This document shows, in pieces, positions 23,251-31,877 of a stretch of DNA of 36,904 nucleotides. Under the pieces are notes generated by a model. It made no database searches, was not told the DNA's origin, and saw only the letters and a program-made list of their open reading frames with translations. A program made the translations under genes and the position numbers. The stretch comes from Dehalococcoidia bacterium UBA2160. GTDB lineage: Bacteria; Chloroflexota; Dehalococcoidia; Lucifugimonadales; UBA1123. Location of the stretch: assembly GCA_002328865.1 (NCBI GenBank), contig DCWO01000007.1, positions 966-37,869 of the forward strand, read 5' to 3'. Each line of letters begins with the position of its first letter. Within the stretch, counting starts at the first letter, position 1.

Positions 23251-24447
23251 TCAGACGATCACGCCCTGCTCTCGCAACTCAGCTACCTCGTCGGGCGAGA
23301 CGCCTAGCATGCCTGTCAGGATTTCGTCTGTGTGCTCGCTGTACCGGGGGGCCGCGGTGACGGTGACGGGCGACTTCTCCAGCTTCAACGGACAGCCGAT
23401 CATCCGGTAGTCGCCCCGCGCGTCGTCGGCGACGGTCACGATCATGTCGCGCTCCTTGAGGTGCTCGTCATCCAAGGTCTCGAGCGGACTGAGGACGGCG
23501 CCCGCCCAGACTCCGGCGGCAGCGAGGGCGGCAAAGGCTTCGTGCTTGGTGCGCTGCATCGACCAGCTTTCGACGATGTCGACGACTTCGTCGGCGCGCT
23601 CGCCCCGAGCCTCGTCCGACTCGAACCGCTCGTCGCCGAGCAGGTCTTCACGCCCCATGACCGCCAGCACGGTCTCCCACATCTCGCCGCGAAGGTGTAC
23701 GAGGACGTAGTCGTCCTGGCCTCCGGGCGCGCATCTGAACACATTCGGGACGCCGCTCCACCCCGCGGCGCCGGATCTGCCCGCCCAGGTCCCGGTGGCG
23801 AGCGGCCGGATCAGGCTGATGCGCATTAGATTGAGGATGCCGTCCTGCATGGCGACTTCGATCATCTGACCTTCACCTGTCCGGTCGCGCTGACGCAAAG
23901 CGGCTAGAATCGCGATGCCCATGTGAAGGCCGGTCCCTGAGTCGCCCGCCCCAATGGATACGGACATGGGCGGGCCGTCGGGCTCGCCGTTGACCGCCAT
24001 CAGTCCACCCATGGCCTGGGCCGCCGTCTCGAAGCTCTTGTACTCGCTGTACGGGCCCCAGTTGCCGAAGCCCTTGATCGAGGCATAGACAATCCGAGGG
24101 TTGATCTCCTTGAGGCGTTCGTACCCGAAATCAAGCCGGTCCATGACGCCTTTGGAGTAGTTTTCCAACACCACGTCAGCCCATTCGACAAGCTGGGAGA
24201 ACAGTTCCTTGCCGCGTTCGGTCTTGAGGTCGAGCGTCATCGCACGCTTGTTGTTGTTGTAGATGGTGAAGTAGACGCTGTCCTGATCGTCACGATGCGC
24301 CAGGTCCCAGCGGGTTCGGTCGCCGCCGTTGGTGTCCTCGACTTTGACGACGTCAGCCCCGAGAAACCCCAGGAGTTGCGCGCACGATGGACCGGCTTGC
24401 ACACGGCTGAGGTCAAGAATCTTCACGTCTTCAAGCGCCTTTTCCAT
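23251..24447 (-). CDS. CaiB/BaiF (class III) CoA transferase
   Basis: Predicted 398-residue class III CoA transferase. The N-terminal ILDLSRVQAGPSCAQLLGFLGADVVKVE is diagnostic, and the catalytic aspartate is Asp169 in SIGAGDSGTG, at the same number as in formyl-CoA transferase. These enzymes move CoA between carboxylic acids, activating substrates for degradation or carnitine/oxalate/bile-acid type metabolism. ATG 24447 is preceded by GAGGAGCAAC. It lies 60 bases after fmt on the same strand and may be in that transcript. It is convergent with the permease operon. Which acid it activates cannot be told; nearby dehydrogenases and aldolase suggest a catabolic setting. Confidence 0.93.
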   Translation of the reverse strand: MEKALEDVKILDLSRVQAGPSCAQLLGFLGADVVKVEDTNGGDRTRWDLAHRDDQDSVYFTIYNNNKRAMTLDLKTERGKELFSQLVEWADVVLENYSKGVMDRLDFGYERLKEINPRIVYASIKGFGNWGPYSEYKSFETAAQAMGGLMAVNGEPDGPPMSVSIGAGDSGTGLHMGIAILAALRQRDRTGEGQMIEVAMQDGILNLMRISLIRPLATGTWAGRSGAAGWSGVPNVFRCAPGGQDDYVLVHLRGEMWETVLAVMGREDLLGDERFESDEARGERADEVVDIVESWSMQRTKHEAFAALAAAGVWAGAVLSPLETLDDEHLKERDMIVTVADDARGDYRMIGCPLKLEKSPVTVTAAPRYSEHTDEILTGMLGVSPDEVAELREQGVIV

Positions 24448-24507
24448 TGTTGCTCCTCGGGTGATTGTGGATGCGGGGCCGACCTTCGACGAGACGGGGC
24501 GATCATA

Positions 24508-25473
24508 TCACAGCGAGTCGAGGCGAGAGCCCACGAAGTCGCGGTAGCCTTGAACGAACTCGCCCACGGGCGCGGGTCGCTTGCTCTCGATCTGAACAGT
24601 CGTCAGCTCGAGAACGCCGTCTCCGGTGACGACGCCAATGCCGCCGTCCGTCAGCTCCACGACCTCACCAGCGGCTCGACTTGCCGGAGTCGACTTTGAG
24701 GGAGTCGCCGTGAGGATCTTGAGCGACTTCCCCCGCCACATCGTGTGCGTGCCCGGCCAGGGATCGAAAGCCCGAATCTGCCGCCCGACATGCTGTGCCG
24801 AACCCGTCCAGTCGATGCGGCCGTCTTCGCGATCCAGGAGTTTCGTGATGGTAGCCGCGGCATCGTCTTGAGGCTGGGCTTTGACTTCGCCTGAAGCCCA
24901 GCCGGGCAGCGTTTCAATAAGCAGTCCCGCTCCCATCCGAAACAATCGAGGGGTCAACTCACTCCGGTATTCCAATGGGCCGATAGGCGTCGGGCGTTGC
25001 GCCAGGATCGGGCCTGAATCCATCCCCGAGTCCAACAGCATCACAGATACGCCGGTCACTTCGTCGCCAGCCAAGATGGCTGATGGGACCGGCGACGGGC
25101 CTCGGTGTCGCGGGAGCAACGACGGGTGGATGTTCAGGCAACCGAGCCTGGGGACCGCGAGCGTGTCGTCGGGGAGGAATGCGCCATACGCGGCCACCAC
25201 GATGACGTCCGGCGCCAGTGACGCGATTTGCTCGCGCGCCTCGGCGTCTCGCTTTAGCGACGCGGGCTGGAATATCGACAGGCCTTGCTCTTCGGCAAAC
25301 GCCTTGATGGGCGGTTTCGCGGCGCGCCTGCCTCTACCTGCGCGACGGTCCGGACGCGTCAACACCCCGACGATTCGATAACCAGCATCAACCAGACCGC
25401 TCAGGGCTGGCAACGCGAAATCGGGCGTGCCCATGAACACGACGCGGAGGGCTTGAGTGCTGCTTTCGGTCAA
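24508..25473 (-). CDS. fmt: Methionyl-tRNA formyltransferase
   Basis: Predicted 321-residue enzyme that formylates initiator Met-tRNA using 10-formyl-tetrahydrofolate, needed for bacterial translation initiation. The N-terminal formyltransferase domain (about 9-195) has FMGTPDFALPAL, catalytic Asn114 and His116 in LNIHPSLLPRHRGPSP, and Asp152 in LDSGMDSGP, with the spacing of the E. coli triad. The loop is usually LLPRWRGAAP; the HRGPSP version is a modest variant. The C-terminal OB-fold spans about 215-310. The start is TTG 25473, with GGGAGC upstream. It follows mutS2 by 26 bases on the same strand, so they are probably one operon. No deformylase gene is beside it. Confidence 0.93.
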   Translation of the reverse strand: MTESSTQALRVVFMGTPDFALPALSGLVDAGYRIVGVLTRPDRRAGRGRRAAKPPIKAFAEEQGLSIFQPASLKRDAEAREQIASLAPDVIVVAAYGAFLPDDTLAVPRLGCLNIHPSLLPRHRGPSPVPSAILAGDEVTGVSVMLLDSGMDSGPILAQRPTPIGPLEYRSELTPRLFRMGAGLLIETLPGWASGEVKAQPQDDAAATITKLLDREDGRIDWTGSAQHVGRQIRAFDPWPGTHTMWRGKSLKILTATPSKSTPASRAAGEVVELTDGGIGVVTGDGVLELTTVQIESKRPAPVGEFVQGYRDFVGSRLDSL

Positions 25474-25499
25474 CGCAATGCTCCCTGGCCCGGCGCCGG

Positions 25500-27914
25500 T
25501 CAGCTCATCGAGACCCAGGTCGCGCCGTTTCCGCCTCTCTCGCGCGGCTCGGGTCCGAAATCCTGCACTAGAGGGTGGTGGTTCAGGTGGTCGCGGACGG
25601 CTTCTCTGAGAGCGCCTGTGCCGCGTCCGTGGATTATTCGAACGGTGCTCAGGTCGTCCAACATCGCACGGTCCAGGAATCCCTCAACCTGGCTCAGAGC
25701 TTCCTCCGCTCGCATTCCGCGCAGGTCCAATTCTCTGGCCTCGGCCGGTTGAGTCATCCTGATCGGCGGCTTATCCTCAGTCTTCTCCGCAACGCTTTCA
25801 GTCTCAACTCTGGATAGCCGGGTGCGGTCGACGTTGATGCGCACCTTGCCGATGGCGATTTCCGCTTCTTTGGACTTGGACGACAATTCAGCCACGATCC
25901 CTTCGAGGTTGAGTCCGCGGACGAACACCGTGTCGCCGACGCCAATTGGACGCTCTTCGACTCGCTCACGCCTCGAGGAGGGCGTCGGTTCGAGCTTTGC
26001 CCGCTCTTCTTCGACCTGCTCCACCTCTTGGCGAATCTCCTCGATGCGGCTCCTGGCCTCGGGCGAACTGCCCGCCGGAGCGGACCAAGACAACGAGGCT
26101 TCCATCCCTCGCAGCTTCTGTCGAACGGCGTCGAAGTGGGCTTCAATCCCGCGTCTGGCATTGTCCAGCATGTCGTCACGATTGTCGGCCAGATACTCGA
26201 CCTGTTCTTCGAGCCGGTTTCGGATCGCCTCAGCATCCGCCCTCGCCCTCTCGCTCTCCTCCAAGTTGGTTTGCAACGACTGTCGGTCGTCCTGGAGCTC
26301 GTTGAGCCAGTCCTCGAAGCGCATGTGTTGGGGTTCGAGGAGCACGCGACTCTCCTCCATGATCTCTTCGGGCAGCCCCAACCTCTCGGCGACCGCCATG
26401 GCGTAGCTCCTGCCTGGCACACCCATGGTGAGTTCGTATGTGGGTCTCAGCGTGTCCGGCTCAAGCTGGAAACTGGCATTTGAGATGTTCTCCGACGCCT
26501 CGGCGAAGGCGGCGACGTTGCGATGGTGCGTCGTGACGATCAAGGGGATCCGGCGTTTGGCCAGGTGGCCAATGATGGCTTTTGCCAGCGCCGACCCTTC
26601 CTCGGGGTCGGTGCTCGTTCCAAGCTCGTCCATGAGGACCAGCGAGCGAGCCGTGGCGTGTTTGAGGATTTCGACGACGTTGCCGATGTGCGACCCGAAC
26701 GTCGATACCGAGTCCGCGATGCTCTGCTGGTCGCCGATGTCCGCGTAGATGCCTTTGAACACGGGCAGAGCGCTTCCTTCTTCCGCGGGTATCTGCAAAC
26801 CCGACTGGTGCATGAGCGCCAGCAGACCTACCGTTTTCATCGCCACGGTTTTGCCGCCCGTGTTCGGTCCCGTGATTACCAGAGCTGTCCATCCCGGACC
26901 GATCCCCAGGGTTAGCGGAACCACGTCCCGTCCGAGCATCGGGTGGCGAGCTTTGAGCAGGCGCAGGGTGTTTTTGGGTTCGCTTGAAGCGTCTTCCTCT
27001 TCGTCCGTGGGCCAGCGCATAGTCGCCTGGACGGCCTGCAATCGGTGACTGTACCGAGCGCGGGCGAGAGCGAAGTCGATGTTTGCCGTGAGCCTGTTCG
27101 CCAGGCGGATGTCGTCGGCCACGGCGCCGACCAGGGTCGACAGGTCGCGCAGAACACGCAGAACCTCGCGCTCCTCCTCCAGTGACAGTTCGCGCCAGGA
27201 GTTGCCGAGTTCGACGGTGGCGAACGGTTCGATGAACAGCGTGGCGCCGGAGTTGGACGCATCGTGGACGATGCCCTCCACTCGATGACGCATCGCCGCT
27301 TTGACGGGGACCACTAACCTTTCGCCACGGACGGATATCACCGAGTCTTGAAGCGTCTCGCGGCCAGCCGACGACTGCATGAAGCCGGTCAGGGCTTCTG
27401 TTACGCGTTCGTAAGCCTGCCGTACCTGAGTCCTCAGCGCGCGCAGGTTCGGCGACGCGCCGTCCACGACCTCGCCTCGACGACCGATTTTGGCGCGCAC
27501 CTGGCGTTGCAGCTCCTGCAGGTCCGGGATAATCCGGGCGATGTCCGCGAGCAACGGCGCTTTCTCCGCGCCTCGAAGCACAGACGAACGCGCGCGGCGA
27601 TGGACTTCGAGCGATTCGGCCACGGCCAGCAGATCCACGCCGGTCAAAACGCCTCCGAGCGCGGCGCGCGCCACCGACTCGGACGTGTCGACGCGCGATT
27701 CAAGGATCAGGTCGCCGAGTTCATCGAGCAACGCCCGAGCATCGGCGGTTTCATTCTGAAGCCGCTCGACCTCGTATTCGTCGAACGACGGGCTCAACTC
27801 CAAGGCAAGCTTCCGCGCCTCGAAGAACGTGGTGTTGTTCGCGAGTTGCTGTCGAATCGTGTCGTAGTCGAGCAACTTGAGCGTCTTGTCCTGAAGTTGC
27901 TCGGTTTCAGACAT
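25500..27914 (-). CDS. mutS2: MutS2-family ATPase/endonuclease with Smr domain
   Basis: Predicted 804-residue MutS2, with an N-terminal core/lever region, ATPase, coiled coil and C-terminal Smr nuclease domain. The Walker A is GPNTGGKT (349-356), the Walker B region is LVLMDELGTSTDPEEG, and the His switch is VTTHHRN. A long Glu/Arg-rich coiled coil follows, then the KOW-like VGDTVFVRGLNLEG. The Smr end has LDLRGMRAEEA and IIHGRGTGALR. MutS2 suppresses recombination and in Bacillus splits collided ribosomes; it is not a mismatch-repair MutS. I placed the start at ATG 27914, close to the family N-terminus KTLKLLDYD. A TTG at 27971, preceded by GAGAGGG, would add 19 residues and is a serious alternative. 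Confidence 0.94.
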   Translation of the reverse strand: MSETEQLQDKTLKLLDYDTIRQQLANNTTFFEARKLALELSPSFDEYEVERLQNETADARALLDELGDLILESRVDTSESVARAALGGVLTGVDLLAVAESLEVHRRARSSVLRGAEKAPLLADIARIIPDLQELQRQVRAKIGRRGEVVDGASPNLRALRTQVRQAYERVTEALTGFMQSSAGRETLQDSVISVRGERLVVPVKAAMRHRVEGIVHDASNSGATLFIEPFATVELGNSWRELSLEEEREVLRVLRDLSTLVGAVADDIRLANRLTANIDFALARARYSHRLQAVQATMRWPTDEEEDASSEPKNTLRLLKARHPMLGRDVVPLTLGIGPGWTALVITGPNTGGKTVAMKTVGLLALMHQSGLQIPAEEGSALPVFKGIYADIGDQQSIADSVSTFGSHIGNVVEILKHATARSLVLMDELGTSTDPEEGSALAKAIIGHLAKRRIPLIVTTHHRNVAAFAEASENISNASFQLEPDTLRPTYELTMGVPGRSYAMAVAERLGLPEEIMEESRVLLEPQHMRFEDWLNELQDDRQSLQTNLEESERARADAEAIRNRLEEQVEYLADNRDDMLDNARRGIEAHFDAVRQKLRGMEASLSWSAPAGSSPEARSRIEEIRQEVEQVEEERAKLEPTPSSRRERVEERPIGVGDTVFVRGLNLEGIVAELSSKSKEAEIAIGKVRINVDRTRLSRVETESVAEKTEDKPPIRMTQPAEARELDLRGMRAEEALSQVEGFLDRAMLDDLSTVRIIHGRGTGALREAVRDHLNHHPLVQDFGPEPRERGGNGATWVSMS

Positions 27915-28227
27915 CGACGGCTGCTCGAGTGTCAACTCGTCCTGGGATTCTTCCGATGCTTGCTGCTCCAAATGCGGGCCCTCTCGCTAGATTGGGTCGT
28001 CCAATTGTACCAGCGGAGGCGGGGATGCAGAAAATCGAACACTCTGACAGCGATACAGGCAAGCGGACAGCGGATGAATCGAGAAGGGGACGAACCGCGA
28101 TTCCTTACCGGTGGTTCATGACGCGTCGAGGCAAGCCGTCACAGTTCGGAGTACGTGCGGAGAGCGATGCGCCGTCGACATTAATGCGGCCGACGGCCGC
28201 GAAAAGTGCGCGCCGTGAAATCGTCTC
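27915..28227. other. Intergenic stretch upstream of mutS2
   Basis: About 310 bases between mutS2 and the nitronate monooxygenase gene, both on the minus strand. It holds a candidate extended -10 (28004-28012) and possibly the first 19 codons of mutS2 if TTG 27971 is used. I see no ORF with coding character, RNA gene or strong hairpin in the remainder. Confidence 0.5.
28004..28012 (-). promoter_or_regulatory. Candidate extended -10 promoter for mutS2-fmt
   Basis: On the minus strand this reads TGGTACAAT, matching an extended -10 (TGnTATAAT) with one mismatch. Transcription from here would start near 27997, about 26 bases before TTG 27971 and 83 before ATG 27914. No good -35 box is seen, which extended -10 promoters can tolerate. 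Confidence 0.4.
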
Positions 28228-29367
28228 TCACCCGGCGGAAGTGGTCACCCGCCCTGGCATTGCTTCCAAAACGGACACCGCTTCGACGACCAGTTCCTTC
28301 ATGATTTGCGCGGCTGGTTTGCTCTCGCTCAGTAGGCCGGCCGCCTGGCCCGAGGGCGTGAATACAAGGTCGTGCCGTCCTGCCCGTTCGGCGGCCGCCG
28401 AGAAGTCGGCCATCAGCATCCCTTGCAGCGGCATGGGGAGCGGTTCGAGTCCGGAGTTCTCCCATGCCTCGACGATGGGGTTCTTGTACTGCCTGGCGGT
28501 CTTGCCTGTGTACGAGCGGCTGATCACGAACTCGTCGGACCGGGCGCCCAGGATTGAGTCTATCTGTTTGCCGTACAGCCCGGACTCGGCCGCGGTCAGG
28601 AAGGCCGTGCCCATCCACACTCCAGCGGCCCCGAGAGTCAGAGCGGCGGCTATCCCCGTGCCGTTGGCGATTCCGCCCGCCGCGACAACAGGGAGCGGGG
28701 CCACGGCGTCACGGATTTGCGGAACCAGCGGCATGGTTGCGATCTTACCGGTGTGGCCGCCTGCTTCAGTGCCCTGAGCGACGACAACATCGACGTCGGC
28801 CTTCACCTGCCGCATCGCGTTGCGCACGTTGCCGACCAGTCCCATCACCTTCGCACCGGCTTCGCGCGCGATCGGCACGACCCAGGCTGGGTCACCCAGT
28901 CCCGCCGCGAAGACGGGCACGTTCTCTTCCATGATGACGTCGACCTGTTTCCGCACGACGCCCTGGCCGTCGTCGCGGATCGGCCGCTGGGTTCTGTGCT
29001 CGTCAAGGCCGAACTCGCCGATCAGAGTCTCCACAAAAGCGACGTGTTGAGGATATGTGCGGCGCAGTGCGTCCCTCGGCGGCTCGTCAGAGCTGGAGCG
29101 ATCGATCTTGCCGACGTTTGCCGGCAGCAGCAAATCGACCCCAAACGGCTTGTCGGTCAGTTCCTTGATCCGTTGGATGGCTTTGCGCAAATCCTCAGGC
29201 GGAATGCCCGCTCCGCCGACGACGCCCAGTCCTCCGGCCTCGGACACCGCGGCGACGAGTTCCGGCGGCGTGTACCGACCTCGAAGGCCGCCCATGCCGG
29301 CCATGCAGATCGGGTACTCAATGCCAAGGATGTCGCACAGATCGGTGCGCAATACGGGGCGAGCCAT
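28228..29367 (-). CDS. Nitronate monooxygenase (2-nitropropane dioxygenase family)
   Basis: Predicted 379-residue FMN-dependent TIM-barrel enzyme. The N-terminal GIEYPICMAGMGGL, the GTEAGGHTGKIATMPLV segment with the conserved His, and the phosphate-binding PVVAAGGIANGTGIAAALTLGAAGVWMGT are characteristic. Family members oxidise alkyl nitronates such as propionate-3-nitronate; relatives reduce enoyl substrates, so the exact reaction is uncertain. ATG 29367 has GAGGAGG just upstream. It begins 11 bases after the stop of the DUF2283-like gene on the same strand but differs in base composition from that gene, so shared transcription may be secondary. It fits the general oxidative catabolic theme of the window. 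Confidence 0.9.
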   Translation of the reverse strand: MARPVLRTDLCDILGIEYPICMAGMGGLRGRYTPPELVAAVSEAGGLGVVGGAGIPPEDLRKAIQRIKELTDKPFGVDLLLPANVGKIDRSSSDEPPRDALRRTYPQHVAFVETLIGEFGLDEHRTQRPIRDDGQGVVRKQVDVIMEENVPVFAAGLGDPAWVVPIAREAGAKVMGLVGNVRNAMRQVKADVDVVVAQGTEAGGHTGKIATMPLVPQIRDAVAPLPVVAAGGIANGTGIAAALTLGAAGVWMGTAFLTAAESGLYGKQIDSILGARSDEFVISRSYTGKTARQYKNPIVEAWENSGLEPLPMPLQGMLMADFSAAAERAGRHDLVFTPSGQAAGLLSESKPAAQIMKELVVEAVSVLEAMPGRVTTSAG

Positions 29368-29378
29368 GACGGTCCTCC

Positions 29379-29762
29379 TCAGTGAATCAACGCGGCTTCG
29401 AATATCGGCTTGGTCCGTTCGGCGCTTTGCCCCTCCAACTCCACAACTCCGTCAGATTCTTTCAAGATGGCCAATGCATCTGGAAACATGTTTCGGATGA
29501 TTTTGTTGTTGGCTAGAAGATCGGTCGCGAATCCAATAACGATGCACCCAATGATCTTGTACTCAACCGGGGTTATTTTGATGTAGATGCCGTCTATAGC
29601 CTGCTTAGATATAGAAGGGCCGCCTTCCCCAATCGTCAACAGAAGCGTATCGCCTTGATCGTCGTAGTCCAGGCGGACGCCAGATTTCGAAAGTCGTTCC
29701 TGAAGGTCGGTATTGGTTTTGGAGATCTCTTCCCATGAAATCTCCGTGGGTTTCATCACCAT
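29379..29762 (-). CDS. DUF2283-like small protein, possible antitoxin
   Basis: Predicted 127-residue soluble protein. The middle reads LDYDDQGDTLLLTIGEGG followed by IDGIYIKITPVEYKIIGCIV, which resembles the strand pattern of DUF2283 (tyrosine/aspartate start, short beta strands, D-G-I, I-x-G-hydrophobic). The similarity is weak and judged by eye. ATG 29762 is chosen because GGAGGGG lies 9 bases upstream; the GTG at 29771 would abut that site. The gene starts one base after the stop of the 137-residue gene, so the two are translationally linked. Base composition is lower in GC than flanking genes (24 G/C of 60 in 29461-29520). A neutralising partner role is inferred from the gene-pair layout only. 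Confidence 0.6.
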   Translation of the reverse strand: MVMKPTEISWEEISKTNTDLQERLSKSGVRLDYDDQGDTLLLTIGEGGPSISKQAIDGIYIKITPVEYKIIGCIVIGFATDLLANNKIIRNMFPDALAILKESDGVVELEGQSAERTKPIFEAALIH

Positions 29763-29763
29763 T

Positions 29764-30177
29764 CTAATCACCCCCTCCTGACAGGCGGACTCTCGTACCT
29801 GCGATGACTTGCGCTCGATGCTCGATCAAAGCGGCGCTGTTAGAAAGCTGATCTGTGAAGAAATAGGTGGCGACTGTGCCAATAGATTCATCGTCGTCGA
29901 GATGGTAATAAATAGCCACCATTAGGTAGAGGAGGTTGAACGGACGATCCTGGGTAATCCCAAATCGGTAAATCAACGTCGCTCCGTTGTCAGCCTCCAT
30001 GACCACATCAGGATCGCTTATTGTTTGTTGCGCTTCGGCCAGATACTCCTCAATCTCCGGATGGCGAGGCACATGGGCGTCGAACGTTTTCTGAGTCAGG
30101 CGCACGACACGGTCAAGCCAGTCCCTACACTCGAAAGCGTTGTCCGATCCGGACAATTTGCCATACCTCAACTCCAC
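29764..30177 (-). CDS. Putative small nuclease-like protein, possible toxin
   Basis: Predicted 137-residue soluble protein with no signal or membrane segment. AHVPRHPEIEEYLAEAQQTI followed by SDPDVV resembles the His-rich helix and PD-V turn seen in phage barnase/EndoU/ColicinE5-D/RelE-like nucleases (PBECR). The later TVATYFFTD could be the strand that carries T-A-Y in that group. This is by-eye resemblance, not a firm assignment. The likely start is GTG 30177, the only one close to the upstream in-frame stop, with AAGG at 11 bases. It is the first gene of a two-gene unit with AT-richer sequence (24 G/C of 60 in 29881-29940). Gene order would be toxin first, as in HigBA-type systems. Confidence 0.6.
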   Translation of the reverse strand: MELRYGKLSGSDNAFECRDWLDRVVRLTQKTFDAHVPRHPEIEEYLAEAQQTISDPDVVMEADNGATLIYRFGITQDRPFNLLYLMVAIYYHLDDDESIGTVATYFFTDQLSNSAALIEHRAQVIAGTRVRLSGGGD

Positions 30178-30203
30178 GTCACGGTTGCCTTACCGCACCC
30201 TGT

Positions 30204-30212
30204 ATGATATCA
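30204..30212 (-). promoter_or_regulatory. Candidate extended -10 promoter of the two-gene unit
   Basis: The minus strand reads TGATATCAT, matching the extended -10 TGnTATAAT with one mismatch, 27 bases upstream of GTG 30177. Its core TGATATCA is palindromic, so an autoregulating protein could also bind here. No clear -35 box is present. Confidence 0.4.
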
Positions 30213-30328
30213 CTGGCGTCCTGCCAGGGATCTACCGTCACGTCAAGGGATCCCCGCCCTCCCAACCTACGCCCACCGCCCACGGCTCGGCTATACTGTA
30301 TCGATACTTCTGGCGGGGATGGGAACTC

Positions 30329-31813
30329 ATGGCCGAAGATCGAATCTACTTCGATGTCGTGGTGGTCGGCGCGGGGAATGCCGCGTTGTGCGCCGCGTTG
30401 TCCGCGCGTGACCAAGGCGTCTCGGTGGCCGTGCTGGAGAAGGCGCCGCCCGCTGAGCAAGGGGGCAACTGCCCGTTCACCGGCGGGGGCTTCCGATTCG
30501 TTCACGAGGGCATCGACGATATTCGGCGTTTCGTCCCGGACCTGACGGACGAAGAAGTGGCGCGTATGCAGATGGCGCCCTACACCGCCGGCGACTTCCG
30601 GCAGCATCTGACGACCGTGACTCAAGGCGACGTCGACGCGCAACTCATGGAGGCGTTGATCGTTGAGTCGCGCCCAACGGTCGAGTGGATGCACGCCAAG
30701 GGCGTTCGGTGGGAGCTGTCCGGTCGCGTCAGCGGCGCCGCCGGGGTCCCGTCGGTCATCCCCAACGCGGTTGGCCTTAACGCTTGGCAAGCCGGGCCCG
30801 GACTCGTGCGGATGCTGACCGCCACCGCCCGTCGAGCGGGCGTTGTTTTCTTGTATGAAACGGAGATGGTGCGCCTCATTCGCGGAAGCTCAGGCATCGA
30901 CGGAGTCGAAGCCCGTGACAAGAATGAGACGTACGAGATCGGCTGCGGAGCCGCTGTCCTGGCCTGTGGCGGGTTCGAGGCCAATGCTGCGATGCGAGTC
31001 GAGCACATTGGCCCCGGATGGGAGCACGCAAAGGTTCGCGGGTCCCGCCACAACACCGGGGACGGCCACCGAGCGGCGATCGACCTGGGGGCCCAAGCGT
31101 TCGGGCAGTGGACGGGCTGCCACGCGACGCCCATCGACATCGACGCTCCCGCGGTGGGCGATCTCCAAGTGACGGACCAGATGCCGCGCCGTTCCTACAC
31201 CTTGGGCATCACCGTGAACGTCGACGGAAACAGGTTCGTGGACGAAGGCGAAGGGTTCGCGGAGCAAACCTTCGTCAAGATGGGTCAGGCGATCTTGGAG
31301 CAACCGAAGAGCATAGCTCACCAGATATTCGACAGCCGTGCCCTGCCCCACATCGAAGCTCGCTACGGCGGCTCCAAGCGAGTTCAGGCGGAAACAATGC
31401 GTGGACTGGCCGCGGAACTGGGCGCCGACCCTGATGCTCTGACGCGGACGGTAGACTCGTTCAACGCCGAAGCTCACGAGGACGAATACAAACCCCGCAA
31501 CCTGGACGGGCTTTCCACGGAGACCCTTGGGCCGCCAAAGAGCAACTGGGCCATTAGGCTGGACGCTCCTCCGTTCACGGCGTTTACCGTGACCGGAGGG
31601 ATAACCTATACTTACGGCGGTCTCAGGATCGATCGAGACGGTCGAGTGCTGGGCTCGAACGAGCGACCGATCTCGGGGCTTTATGCCGCCGGCGAGATCG
31701 TCGGCGGAATCTTCTATCACAACAGCCTGAGGGCGGCCGGCCTCATGCATGGCTCGGTGTTCGGAAGAGCGGCCGGCGCTCATGCTGGGGCCGCTGTTCG
31801 AGGACAGGCATGA
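30329..31813 (+). CDS. tcuA: FAD-dependent tricarballylate dehydrogenase TcuA-like flavoprotein
   Basis: Predicted 494-residue flavoprotein of the fumarate reductase/succinate dehydrogenase family. The dinucleotide-binding motif is VVVVGAGNAALCAAL with Glu37 after beta-2. GGNCPFTGGGFRFVHEG, NVDGNRFVDEGEGF and the C-terminal GLYAAGEIVGGIFYHNSLRAAGL are the substrate/FAD segments typical of TcuA-type enzymes. TcuA oxidises tricarballylate to cis-aconitate; relatives act on other acids or 3-ketosteroids, so the substrate is not certain. ATG 30329 is chosen because the family N-terminus starts there; the 63 codons before it carry no family features. No TcuB electron-transfer partner or TcuC transporter is beside it. 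It is divergent from the toxin-like gene and precedes moxR by 64 bases. Confidence 0.82.
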   Translation: MAEDRIYFDVVVVGAGNAALCAALSARDQGVSVAVLEKAPPAEQGGNCPFTGGGFRFVHEGIDDIRRFVPDLTDEEVARMQMAPYTAGDFRQHLTTVTQGDVDAQLMEALIVESRPTVEWMHAKGVRWELSGRVSGAAGVPSVIPNAVGLNAWQAGPGLVRMLTATARRAGVVFLYETEMVRLIRGSSGIDGVEARDKNETYEIGCGAAVLACGGFEANAAMRVEHIGPGWEHAKVRGSRHNTGDGHRAAIDLGAQAFGQWTGCHATPIDIDAPAVGDLQVTDQMPRRSYTLGITVNVDGNRFVDEGEGFAEQTFVKMGQAILEQPKSIAHQIFDSRALPHIEARYGGSKRVQAETMRGLAAELGADPDALTRTVDSFNAEAHEDEYKPRNLDGLSTETLGPPKSNWAIRLDAPPFTAFTVTGGITYTYGGLRIDRDGRVLGSNERPISGLYAAGEIVGGIFYHNSLRAAGLMHGSVFGRAAGAHAGAAVRGQA

Positions 31814-31877
31814 TGACCCGCTTGATACGAAGCCAAACCGGGCGACCTCACGGCGCGATCGAATTCGGAGGGTATTG

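Noticed and set aside
26000..26420. Plus-strand open frames within mutS2
   Set aside because: They lie opposite the MutS2 coiled coil, where the Glu/Arg-rich code creates long antisense frames.
30140..30328. 63-codon N-terminal extension of the TcuA-like gene
   Set aside because: It covers the divergent promoter region and the start of the opposite gene; the family N-terminus starts at ATG 30329.
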